Positions 40,301 to 48,500 of a stretch of DNA of 64,000 nucleotides are shown in pieces (position 1 is the first letter of the stretch; each line of letters opens with the position of its first letter). A model generated the notes under the pieces. The model was not told the origin of the DNA and searched no databases. It was given only the letters and a program-made list of their open reading frames with translations. Made by a program: the position numbers and the translations under genes. This DNA comes from Stieleria sp. JC731 (GTDB lineage: Bacteria; Planctomycetota; Planctomycetia; Pirellulales; Pirellulaceae), in NCBI RefSeq assembly GCF_020966635.1, contig NZ_JAJKFQ010000026.1, positions 62,001 to 126,000 on the forward strand, written 5' to 3'.

Positions 40301-42544
40301 GTCAATGGCGGTTCGACGATCACGACGAATAACAATGCATTAAACATCACCGCCGAGGATGTTAGCTTTAGCGGCTCACTCAATAGCGGCACTGCGACAA
40401 TCACGATCACGGAGTCCGAAGGCGACGGAATCGGTTTCGGAAGTACGACTGTTGCCGGAGGATTGAACTTTACCAATGGTGATCTTGCTGGTTTTACGTC
40501 CGGCGGTTTGACGTTGACAACCTCAGGCGATTTCGTTGTCGATGGCGTCGTCCAACCGGGCAATATCACGGGGCTTGTGACACTTTCAGACTCCGGCTCA
40601 TCGTCGGATGTAAGTTTTGCCAATAGCGGATCCACGTTTGGGCAGCTGGCGGTCAACATCGGCGGCAATATCTCGGTCGCCGCTGATGTCCAATCGACAT
40701 CCGGTGATTTGCAATTCACTTCAACCGGCAGCCTGTCCGTTGCCAACGGCGTCCAAATCGTCGGAGCGGGAAACGCAACTGATCTCACGATTGCGGCGAG
40801 CAACGTCACACTTGGAAATGGTTCATCGGGTTCAGAAAGTCTTTACAACCCAAATACCGGCAACATTTCCATTACGACCACAAGTGGTGCCGTTGATGTC
40901 GACGACTTTGCGATCGCAAGTGACTCTGGGACTATCTATATCAATGCGGTTGGTGGGATCACTGAGTCCTCAAACAACGACACGGTTAAAATCGCGACAT
41001 CAGGTTTCATGACGCTTTACGCGGGGAATTCGGTAGGTTCGACCGCGGGTGCAAATCTAGCGGGAACCGGCGCGATCGATATCCAAGCAACCGTGTTAAC
41101 GTCGTCGCTGTATTCGACGGGTGGACTATTCCTACGCATTGACAACGCGGTCAATGTTCTGGGACTTCAGACAACCAACGGCAGCATCGAAGTATTGTCG
41201 ACTGATGTGATGAACATGCTCAGTCCCGTGACTGCCGGCGGAGTGGGTGATATTACGCTGATCGCATCAACGCTATCGTTCATCGACAGCGGAGACGTCA
41301 CCACCAACTCAGGTTCGATCAACGCTAGCGCTACAACGAATGGCGGATTGCTAATCACTGACGGAGCTGTCTTCACCACCGATCAGGGAAGCATTAGCGG
41401 CCAGTTTGTCAATGCAAACAATCCGTTTGACGGATCCAGCGATACAGGTGACCCACTAACCGATTCCAATCGGATCGCACAAATCAATTTGGTCATTGCC
41501 GATCCGTACGCCACCGGAATTGGGATCGAAATCGATTGGCAAGAAGGTAACCCAACAGGGCCAGAATTTTCCGCCGCCCCAGGCGACCCACGGACGCAGA
41601 TCGTTCAGTCGACCATTAGCTCAGGGTCTAGCGGAACCGTTTACGCGCACAACTACGAAAACGCCCCCGACCCTACGGATCCTTCCGCAGACATCAACGT
41701 TGAATTGCGAATAACGGAAATCGCTGGCGGATCGATCAACCTATTTGACGCCGGCACATCAGTTTTTGATGTGACAATCAACACACCGCAATCACTCGTG
41801 CTGGTGGTGTCATCGCCTATCCTACCGTTCTTTGTTGCCTTGCCGGCGTCCGACATTCCTGATGCGATTGTTCAACCGACATCTGTTGCCGTCCAAGTAG
41901 CCGAACGTCAGCGACTGTTTACGACACAAGCGCCACAGGTACTTACCGGGTCGATCGGAACGGCAAGACAATTGGAACAACGCTACTACGTTCTCAGGAT
42001 TGTTACCTTCGGATCCGAAGGCGAGATAAAAATCATTCGGGACAATCAAGAATTCCGGCTGCCGGACCTTGAAGATTCCGACTCAGACAGCGGCTTTGAA
42101 ATCAGTCAGCTTCCAGAGCTGTTTAAGCGACTGCCCGATGACCGTTACCGAATTTATATGATCGAAGGACAGACAGAACGACTTGTACTGGATTTCATCA
42201 TTCAAGATGGACAACCAATCGAAGCGCAGCACACTGACAACGCTACGTCATATCGCCAGACCAGCGAAGGTGACGTGACAGACAGTGAAAATCAGCTTGA
42301 TGTGTCTAAAACCCATTCGCCAACCACGCGAATCGACGGTCCGCATACCGATACGCAGTCGGATCAATCGAGTTTGATGGAGCGTTTTGGGCGAGCACCA
42401 TTGGTGGCCGCTGGCGGCATGATATTAACGGCAGAGATGATGCGATTTACAAAACGCGATACCGCGTCCTCCCGGCAAATACCGATACAGAATCAACGAC
42501 CAACCAAACGTGATCAAGCAACGCACGTTGGAGCATCCCGATGA
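28376..42544 (+). CDS. Giant beta-repeat surface protein, FHA-like
   Basis: A 4722-aa protein, intact within the window. The N-terminus is basic and has no classical signal peptide; near residue 40 it carries TQLETRRVLNADG, the LExR-type motif that marks many giant exported planctomycete proteins. A Ca-loop-like string (DTGSGDDLLRL) is near residue 125. Residues about 459-531 resemble filamentous haemagglutinin (GGQQSGDGGFVEVSGK, GSLLLDPLDVNIV). From about residue 800 to 4090 there are 18 beta-rich repeats averaging 189 aa, each with a D-S-D-G-x-G-I-G-L-G type turn. A globular region (about 4470-4620, RYYVLRIVTFGSEGEIKII) and a short hydrophobic C-terminal segment with a basic tail end the protein. 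It is probably a cell-surface adhesin or fibre. Its stop codon overlaps the kinase start (ATGA). Confidence 0.9.
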   Translation: MPTRAVLRWLRRLGSRSSASLSKRSTGRKRDRLACLLNVTQLETRRVLNADGFVGELFVDAGEQANDGQQDFFEINVLDDQVDVHVNGRQIGSTALDQISNIRLQGSSDNDHVQVNYLGQQPAGLDLSIDTGSGDDLLRLVSTDKLDSLVYAITGNENATIQLNSSASTDPQGISRDLASSIQLHNVEQIQQDLNTESMLVNLDRSELDVRLTTLGELGSQHELRIGETLSESFDQNPSISIEFKSSSSDFTIDTTSDAQDAGRNNVTIVGEGMWSGSGFHILGDTRDHFVFEGVQHFDGNDVSISTGVINWNGELVSQAASIDLQASQSINFSQNSGVFNSLGSVNVSAQEIIFQGTIISEGGNVKLDSGASGTTLVYGSINVDHFADSMVGGRIEVLGERVGILDTAILSASGFAGGGTILVGGDYQGGNDTIHNADRTFVSFNAAIFADAIEHGNGGTVIVWADQWTRYYGHISARGGQQSGDGGFVEVSGKQSLDFAGRVNLQAENGEQGSLLLDPLDVNIVNGGADGGEIADSEVLFADSPGSTFNIQASSITDVVGLIVIQATNDIVVDEAISLATASLALQAGNDLTINSSIDVGGDLFLEADSVHDSPDGSGTLTITGAISVTSTTGEIHLIAPNFSFTGGATVGSGTTNVYLSKPQGGTLDIGSDIDISSLAAFATAGTVTLGQATTGGDDSSFTNQQTITVDTVNFGSAATFAAADAGQISVIANDGVIIDATLTTNQNLTINADADADETGTLTANNNKDIVTNGFDLAVTAADVDLVNQATIDASTGNVSFTSTNSSGVELGTTSLTRFNLNVGELSDITANDLTVTTDQTIIVDGVTAASSNAIAGDFILVANGASSTVTFSGTDSTFNALQVLASDGVTVTAGLTTATGGISIDADTDVGDGVGTFEVSGLTGKVDTGGQNLSVTADDITLATSLLVGRIDTGAGSVTLIDSDGSGIAFGSTTVATDFELTDAEYQEITAQQLTLQTSGNLIFDAVAANANVDEVQLIADGGSSTISSGSNSSSFAIFSLSSTDGITINGDVTTSGTITVDSDSDDDGSGTFTIASSVAVDSTNQAISIVAADVDFTGTLNSGTASISITESVSDGIQIGGSSGSTGLVIFASELDNLTATGLNLATDANVTIAAIDASESDQIAGLVDITTTAAATINAVATFNALRIRSNDGITVNANLATAVGDLTLDADFDNATSGGLQFAAGVQLDSAGAIQLDATTGLVTAAGSLTVSADNGISLSDSLTSAGTLTFNSDDDADGTGTLTIGTGVTLSSTNQTIGLTAADLVLDGSVDSGTASTTLQSTSNLGLGATSVTGMNVTQSELDAVTSNGLTAQASGQLVVDGVTQPVNVSGSVTLIASGTSPSIQFQNSASSFLALSLQADDGITIAANVTTTAGVLSINADADGNDNNGTLSIGAGATLTSTNHAIQVTANDIAISGAISSGTASTTITDSDGNGIGMGTQTVANGLNLNQTDLDAITASELFLTSAGGISVGGVTAPAGLSGTTHLDAAGTIRFESAASTFQSLDAASDDLIVVEQNLSTTVGGITLDGDSNGLVDTNDQIQFASGVALNAATTLTLDASNGNLTSAGALSLTANDGISLNDALAANGTLTINADADANDGIGTLTIAGGITSSNDDVLVSADDISLTGGIDVGTGAISIQATGTASIALGSASVASGIQLTDAELAGLVADDLTIQAPAEIRVAAVSSLTQIANAVNLIGSGTTSQIIFETTASSFQALNATATDGITVNTNVDTLVGGITLTSDSDGDEIGSVTVASGVSLTSADSVQITAEDIVLSGNIVSTSQVTLTDSGGGTAGFGIGDTTIVGGVNLSTGELQRISSTDLLITTSGNVEVDNVSASNSNNVSGLATIQSGGQVTIAATGAVFNALSIDADAGIVVNGNLTTDSGNLSLDGDADTSDDGVGVDRITFAAGIQISSAGNLTLDADGDKMIGSGTLTLNAADGITINDDLTTSGAISFNADTDAGDQTGTLTVVASATVDSTNNSVQITADDIALLGNLTVGTGSLTIVDSDGDGIGLGDAVTAGINLSGADLQGLAATNLTLSTSGNIEVDNVTAANSANITGVIQLNSGSTTTFSSTSVFNSISVNSDNGVIVQGNLTADTGSVSIDADANNSADGNDQIQLSSGAQINAVSTISLAATNGGITGAGTLSLNAGDGIQIQDAISSTGAMTFDADTNDDGIGVLQALSTITSTNANIDVTTSDIDFQGNVSAGTGEIFIRDSVASGISLGDNPMAGAISLGDSELQLLTANGLTLQTQGDITVDNVTPPVSISGTVALIANGAGSTISFQNGASSFDGLSISASDGVSVGADLTTTGSLTINADTDSPDGIGTFSVAAGVTVNTTNQDLSVTANDLDLQGNINVGSGDTLLIDSDGTGIGLGSTAVGFDISQTELQRISTNDLELQTSGGITVDNISAANSNAVSGTLLLNADGAITFTANGATFNALTAQGNGVVVAGVLATDVGDLSLDGDKNNAGGDDLVFAAGASVSSAGSLTVAATSGDITSPGALTLQAADGINIEDDLITNGTLLLNADTDSDIDDGQLTLASGASVVTNNGTLTIIASDLDIQGSFDSGTASTTIQNSEGDGIGLGTATVAGGMNLSNVDLQDFTATDFTISTTGDIVVDGFTQAGTIAGTTTLDGDNVTFSGNASSFETLLVQADDRIEVNANVTTVTGSLELIADANLSSDTNDDILFAADTQLTSAGQLTLQATTGDITGAGALTLLSADGMTIKDSLTTLGALVIDADTDNGGLGTLTVDAGVTVSSTNQSISLTVGDMSIAGGIDAGTATITIEDSDGAGIGLGNATIVGGLNLTVADFQDFTAGGLVLTTAGNIEVDGMSQPATLGGTTQLNASGAGSTVTFSGTASSFNTLSIDANDGVSIQANLSSTVGDLTINSDVDAGDNNGTLTINAGVVVSTPNQQLQITANDMDLQGTLSSGTAETTIGVSDSSAIALGNAVAVNGLTLDTLEMTRITSGDLTFQASDNIIVDGVNQPGTVQGTTNLQSGGTVQFTTTASVFTALNVEADDQVDVAADVTTTGGDIILDGDADNSGGTATSILFAAGSTLTSSNAITLNSSTGGATAVGQLDLLANTDITLNTDLVANGIVSLNADNDANGSGTVTVSGAGSISSTNQQINITANDLALSGAVSAGTSTVQISDSDGSGIGLGSAIVSGGISLSNIDVGNVSAGTLLISTQGNISVDGFTQPSSITGDVQLQATGGSSTIAFSGSDTTFEEVTMTAADGVSLAANVTVLSGDVTIQADSDAGDGTGTFSIASGFTLDSSNHNVSVTANDIDLQGTINAGTGSITLIDSDDSGIRISNSGATGVLSVSEAELNSVVTSNLTFSTGGQILVSDVTQNTATADLTQLIAGSNVVFGTDTSTFNSLNVQADNGIGLFVGVMTSEGDLSLDGDANNSADGNDTVLFFSGVQVSSAGDLTLDATSAEIRVNGTATLQADEDLTINDALTSTGTLNLYADADADSSGTLSVAAAASIDTNNNALTLMANDLSIAGTVSSGTATTTISDSDAGGIGLGNATIVGGLNIDNSELDKFTAGAMLFSSNGNIELDGPVQPATVSGSLDLEAAGSISFLNTTPTWSAIDAKADSGINVNVNLTTSSGALDLDADADDSGSGQLNLAFGVQLSSASTISLDGASIQGSGGSALNAADGITISADYSTGGTLTIDADTDFGDQTGTLNVSTGASITTGNQQLSITAEDINLSGTLDTGTAQLTIADSDGSGIGLGNTIVGNGLNISGSELQNIQAGQLNLSTTGDLYVNGISSTNSAGVSGDVVLQSGSQVNFSGSDSTFGSLDAQANDGINVNTTVITNVGDLRLDGDANNAVDSSDSILFASGINLTSASQLSLQADQGSLVGSGALNLFAADGIQVESDLSTSGVLTINADTDANDGVGTLSVNGGSTITTNNNALNITAEDVSFSGSLNSGTATITITESEGDGIGFGSTTVAGGLNFTNGDLAGFTSGGLTLTTSGDFVVDGVVQPGNITGLVTLSDSGSSSDVSFANSGSTFGQLAVNIGGNISVAADVQSTSGDLQFTSTGSLSVANGVQIVGAGNATDLTIAASNVTLGNGSSGSESLYNPNTGNISITTTSGAVDVDDFAIASDSGTIYINAVGGITESSNNDTVKIATSGFMTLYAGNSVGSTAGANLAGTGAIDIQATVLTSSLYSTGGLFLRIDNAVNVLGLQTTNGSIEVLSTDVMNMLSPVTAGGVGDITLIASTLSFIDSGDVTTNSGSINASATTNGGLLITDGAVFTTDQGSISGQFVNANNPFDGSSDTGDPLTDSNRIAQINLVIADPYATGIGIEIDWQEGNPTGPEFSAAPGDPRTQIVQSTISSGSSGTVYAHNYENAPDPTDPSADINVELRITEIAGGSINLFDAGTSVFDVTINTPQSLVLVVSSPILPFFVALPASDIPDAIVQPTSVAVQVAERQRLFTTQAPQVLTGSIGTARQLEQRYYVLRIVTFGSEGEIKIIRDNQEFRLPDLEDSDSDSGFEISQLPELFKRLPDDRYRIYMIEGQTERLVLDFIIQDGQPIEAQHTDNATSYRQTSEGDVTDSENQLDVSKTHSPTTRIDGPHTDTQSDQSSLMERFGRAPLVAAGGMILTAEMMRFTKRDTASSRQIPIQNQRPTKRDQATHVGASR
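30780..40650 (+). repeat. 18 tandem beta-repeat units inside the giant protein
   Basis: Markers of each unit are the DSDGxGIGLG turn, a L.L...EL..[IF]TA.. strand and [IV][EV]VD[GN]V, followed by a FNAL-like strand. They recur on average every 566 bp. Units differ enough at DNA level that no long exact repeat remains. Two unit classes are distinguishable (see findings). Confidence 0.85.
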
Positions 42545-45500
42545 AAATCATTTGCACGTACTGTGGATCGGAATGCGGTGAGCGCGAACAGCAGAACGGA
42601 CGTTGTGGAAGCTGCGCGTGTTTCTTTGTCGGAACCGAGGTCGTCGTTCAAGAAGAAGACGCGTCACTCGGAAACGCCCCGACCTCAGATACGGGACATC
42701 CCGCGGTCGATTCCGATCCAGCGATCGAACCACCGCCGGCACCTCCAAAACCTCCACCGATCGTCGCTCCAAAATCAGAGCTAGGGGCGTTGCTGGAATC
42801 GATGATGCCCGAAGCAAACCAGCTTTTGGGAGGGTTCAACCCGGACTCGGTCGAACCTGATTTGCCGATGATGGGCATGGAAGCAAGTGAAGGGCTAATT
42901 CAGCCTCGCAAGCTTTCGCCCCAATACCAAAAACGTGTCGAACGAACCTGGCAATCCACATTCGGTGGCGGAGCCTTTTCGGCAGAGCACACGCTTAATT
43001 CGGCTTCGCCCTCGATGGGCACCAAAAAGGATTGCCCTACACTTAGCATCGCGACGCGTAAGATCTCACGTGCCGAAGATGGCGATAGACGAGATATCGA
43101 CGGTGACTATGAACTTAAAGAAGTTATCGGCGAAGGCAGCATGGGGCGTGTCTGGTCGGCGCGACAAACATCACTTGATCGAAACGTAGCCGTCAAAGTT
43201 CCGATGGCTGAACTGGCTGGGTCGGGAAGCGTTGGCGAAAGCCAGTTCATTTCCGAAGTCGTCGTCACCGGGCAACTGGAACACCCCAACATTGTTCCGA
43301 TTTATGAGCTCGGACGTGATGCCAATGGTCTACCGTTTTACTCGATGAAGCACGTCCAAGGGCAAGCTTGGAACGAGTCCATTGCGGATAAGACGACTGC
43401 GGAAAACATCGAAATCCTGATGAAGGTCTGCGATGCGATCGCGTTCGCTCATGACCGGAATTTCCTTCATCGCGATATCAAACCACACAATGTGATGGTG
43501 GGGGAATTCGGCGAAGTCTCGGTCATGGACTGGGGTATTGCCGTTGCTGTCCAGCGCGATCCGACCAAACCCTGGGCTTCCGTCGCGACGGGCCCAGCTG
43601 GAACCCCGGCCTACATGGCGCCAGAAATGGCGGCGCACAATCCGTCAGAACTCGGCGCGGTCAGCGATATCTATCTGCTTGGCGCGGTGCTGTACGAAAT
43701 TGTTACCGGAACCCCGCCGCACCCTAAGACTGGCGACACCAGGGCGGCGTTACTCGCCGCCGCAGCCAACGAAATCATACCGACGACAAAGACCGGTGAA
43801 TTGGTTGACATAGCGCGTCGGGCGATGGCGACCAACTTGGAAGACCGATACCAGACGGTCAAAGAATTCCAAGACGCGATTCGTGAATACCAATCCCATC
43901 GCGAAAGTATCAAGCTGTCCGAAAGTGCGAAACAGCATTACCAAAGCGCTGCCGAAAACCACAGCAGCGATGAATATGCACGTTCTCGATTCGCATATGA
44001 AGAAGCCTTGCGGTTGTGGGACGGCAATCATTCCGCACGACAAGGTTTGAAGGTTGCGACGTTAGCCCACGCGAAGAACGCGCTTGATCAAGAAAACTTC
44101 GAACTGGGAATCTCGATTCTCGATGCGTCCGACCCAAGTCATCGCGATTTGTTAAACAAGCTTGAATCCAGTCGAGCACAACGACGCCGGTTGGCCGCGG
44201 TTTCCAAAATCGCTGCAGCCACGGCGGCGATCGCAGTTTTTGCTGTCGTCGGTGTAACGTTTTATTCCTACGGAGAATTGAAAGATAGCGCCGCAAAACT
44301 TGAGACCGAAAAAGAAGTCGCGGTTCAAGAGCGACAAAATGCAATGCAAAGCGAAGAAGCGGCGATCGCTGCCGCTGACCTCGCGAAAGAAGCCGAACGG
44401 AAAGCGAAGTTGGCCGAGCGCGTCGCCCTCGTTGCCAAAAACGAAGCACGCGGCGCCGAAGTAGTCGCGCGTCAGGAAAAACGACGCGCCGAAGAGGCAG
44501 CCTATGCGTCCGAGATCGGCCTCGCGGCAGAATCGATCCGGCGAAACGATTTCGAAAAAGCAGAGCGAATTCTCGACAAAATGGACCCGCTTTCCGGACA
44601 ACCCTTCAATGCCGTTATGTCTCGCTTGCGTCATTTGGAATGGGGAATCCTGCGGGACGCGTCAGCTCCGTCGTCGATGCAAAAACTGCTGACCGATGTG
44701 CACGTCGACTCCGTCACAAGCTCAGTCGATGGTCACATCTTTGCCGCCGGCGCAGACTCTGGAAACGTTTATCTATGGACCAAATCAACCGACGAACAAT
44801 TGGGCGAACCCGTTGTTGTCAACTTCGGCAGATCCGTCACGTCAGTGGCGCTGTCCGACGATGGATCGAAGCTTGCGGTCGCAGGTATCAGAAACAACCA
44901 GATCGACAACGGTGAAAAGGATCAAACCTCGGAAAACACATATGCGATCTCTGTGTGGGAAATCAAAGACGGAAACGTCGCGGCAACACCGATCATTTTG
45001 CCCGGGCACCAAGCGACTGTCTTGAGCTTGAGTTTCTCTAAAGACGGACAACGACTCGTCTCTGGCGCTAGCGACCGAAAGGCAATTGTTTGGAACTCGG
45101 TCGATGGCACAACGATCTCGGTCATGCGTGACCACTTGGAAAAAGAAGTCTACGACGCCCGCTTTTCCCCCGATGCATCACAGGTTGTCACGAGCTGCGA
45201 AGACGGACGGGTCCGCGTGTGGAGTCTAAATACGAATTCCAGTGAAGCCAAAAAGGTCCATGACCTCCGCGGGCACGATGGCCCGGTCTACTGTGCCACG
45301 TTCACACCCGATGGCCAATCGATCATCTCGGGCGGGTACGATCGCAAGCTGCTCAGTTGGTCATTAAACACGGCATCAGGTCGTCCCAACGACCTATCAA
45401 ATCGTCTCATTGCGCAAGCCAGCGAACAAAGTTCTCAATCAGCCGCGTCTACGCAAATCGGCAGCGATGAGGAACAGCATGAAGCGAGCATCCACGCAAT

Positions 45501-48500
45501 AGCAATCGGTCAAATCGATGGACACGACTGTCTACTAAGTGGCGGAAACGACAACACCATCCGAGTTTGGAATTTCGATCGCCAAGCTTGGTCGCTCGAT
45601 AAAGTCCTACGTGGTCATGGCCGTTGGGTCCGCTCTTGTGTCTTTTCCGATAACGGACGAACGGTTGTTTCCGGAGCATTCGATGGCGTGAAACGCTGGA
45701 ATTGGAACGCCTATGAACTGCCAAGAGATCTATTCCCGGTAGCAGAACGCCGTCTTGGAAAACGCCCAAGCGAGATCGGCCTGTCAGCGGTTTCAAATTC
45801 GATCTACTCTCCTGATGGTCGCTGGGTCGCAAGTTCATATAGCAACGGCAACGTCGCCGTATGGGATTTAGCAGCCGACGATCGCTCCGAAAGTCAGCTG
45901 CTTGGTGAAGGCCACGCGTTGCTAACCGCGACGGGTCAATTTTTTGATTCTGACAGCCAGCTTTTGACGTCAGCTGGCGACAACACAACCCGACTTTGGG
46001 ACGTCCAACGTGGCAGCCAAACCGCAGTCCTTTCAGGGACCGGCTATCGCGGTGTCGCTTCGATTGTTTGCCAACAAGCCAATGGTGACTTTCTGGTGGC
46101 AACTGGCAGCGACAATCGGTTGATTCCAGCAAAGCTGTGGTCGGTTCAAGCGGATGGCCAAATCAGTCACCTACCGCTTTTGCAAGATCAAGCGGTAAAG
46201 TCAATCGAAGTCGGGCCAATCGCAGGTGCAAATCGATCAACAACGCATTTGACCAGTTCGACTGTTGATGACGAGCAGTTTCGCCAATACCGACAACGTG
46301 TTCGTAGGATACCCGACGTCACCAAGATTTCCTCTTCGCCCGATGGACGCAAATTCATCATCGGTGACGCATCAGGTCGCTGCTATGTCTACGCGACTCC
46401 CGTCAATTCCTCCGATCCCGAACTAATCAGTTCTGTTTCGATTCACGGTACACCGATCACTGATCTCGTTATCCTTCCAGACAACAGCACTGCGATTTCG
46501 GCCAGCGAAGACGGACGTATCCGACAATGGCAATTGGATGACGGACAGGTCATTGGAGAAGTTCCGTGGGCAGGCCCAGTAACCGACTTGGATCTGTCCG
46601 AAGACGGGACGAGGCTTATCGTTGGTCACGCACCGGTCATTGGTCAGGACTACCCGATCGCCGAAGTTTTCACTATCGATTCCGATGGTCGTTTCTCATC
46701 CAATTGTCAGCTGAATTCGACCGAACCATCAACTCGGACGACAAAGACAATACGTCCAACTGTTCAATCCGTGAAATTCAGTAGGGATGATCAAACAGCT
46801 TTGCTAAGCCTGTACTTTCCCGAACAGGTTGAAAACGGCAACCGAATTGGTGAGTCGAGTTCCGGCTATCGGATGGCGTTGTGGAACGCTTCGAATAATG
46901 GGCAAGAAATCGAGTGGATCCAAAACGGGGAGAATGGTGAAATCGCCTCTGCTTTGACCACATCCAACAATCGAAAGTCACAACTTCTGGTCGTCGGTGG
47001 AAAAGGCGCGCGACTTTGGGACCGACAGGATTCCGATCCGACTCGATTCACAAAACTCGTCCATAGCTTTCGCCCGATCGCCGCGATCACTTCTACAAGT
47101 TTTTCGCACGATCCAACAGCCAACCGATCGGAACAACTTTTGATTGGCGATAGCGAGGGCAATCTAAAGGTCTGGCAACTGAACGATAATCAGTGGGATG
47201 AAAGCTCCGGAGTTGCGCAAAGTCTTGCAGGTCATCATGAATCCGAGATTATTGCCAGTCAGTTTCATCCGCTTGACCCGACTCGATTTATTTCGGTCGA
47301 TCGACTCGGTGCATGGCACCAATGGCAGCTCGACGAATCGCAACAATGGCAGATAGTTCAAAGCGGCAAGTTCACAGACGATTCATCAACATGCTTTGTC
47401 GCGATGTTCTCCCCAGACGGTCAGTCCGTTGCTGTGGGAACCGACTCCGGAGGCCAACTTTGGAAATTCGATGACAACGGCCAAATTCAAAAATCTGCAC
47501 AACCATGGGAATCCGGCCCCGTCAGAAACCTGGTATTCAGTCACGACAACCAGTTGATCGTCACAACCGACTCCGACCGGAACGTCTGCTTTTGGGACAT
47601 GCAATCGAAGCTGCTTGCCCGACTGAATGAAGACGATGCTTTGTCCGTATCAACAATGGATTTATCCAAAGATCGTCGCCGATTCGTCACCGGGCAAGGG
47701 AAGCGAGTTGTTATTTGGGACACCAGCCGAATTGATCCTTCAAATTCGGCCCAAACCATGGTGAATATCCCAGAACTGCTAAGCCTGGAAGAACATCGCG
47801 CGGTCACATCGGTATCGCTGTCGCCAGATGGCAAGAATCTGCTATCGGCCGGTTCCGAAGGTAGAACGGTGATCTGGAATGGGAAAACGATCGCACCAGT
47901 CACGATGACCGGTTCTAGTACACAAATCCTTTACCGCATCGGATCAAAACCTGCTCGACTGGATGGATCGATCATCATCAACGATCCGTGTAACTTGCTG
48001 CGTTATGACAATGCCCGAATTCACGTCAGCACAACCACACTTGATGGCGACGAAGACTTGCAACGGGATTTGCGAGAGCGACTAGTGATTGCCCCTGCAG
48101 CAAACGATGGCTTTACGATTGACCGTGCGAAAGGAGACGTTTTCTACCAAGCTTATGCTGGCGCTCCCCGTCAACTGGTTGCATCAATACAGTCCGCCAA
48201 TCGCCCCTCAGAAGGCTTCGACAATCCAGCCAAAGACGTCGATAACCACGCCGAATTGGTCGTACAGCTCTCGCCTCAGATCACGTCAAACATTGTCGAA
48301 CGTCTGTTAGGGACAATCCATTACTCTGTTGACTCTACCGAACTTGCTACCGTCGATCAATCTTTCGATCCGGCAAAGAAGGAGACGACCAAGTCCAATG
48401 CCGTGAATTCGCGGAAAATCAAGATCCGAATTGATTCGCTTGGATATCGTCAAGTCGAGCAATCAAGTTTGCCCAGCACAAACGCGAGATTGTTCCCAAG

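Noticed and set aside
30073-41379. Many long minus-strand frames opposite the giant gene (for example 31873-32727, 35401-36225)
   Set aside because: They are shadows of a repetitive coding strand; the translated products are Ser/Pro/Val-rich, mutually similar because the sense strand repeats, and start without ribosome sites.
28376-42544. Two-partner secretion (FhaB-like TpsA)
   Set aside because: The FHA resemblance is limited to about 70 residues that are not at the N-terminus, there is no Sec signal and no TpsB-type POTRA barrel in the window; the barrel at 13514 lacks POTRA-like sequence.
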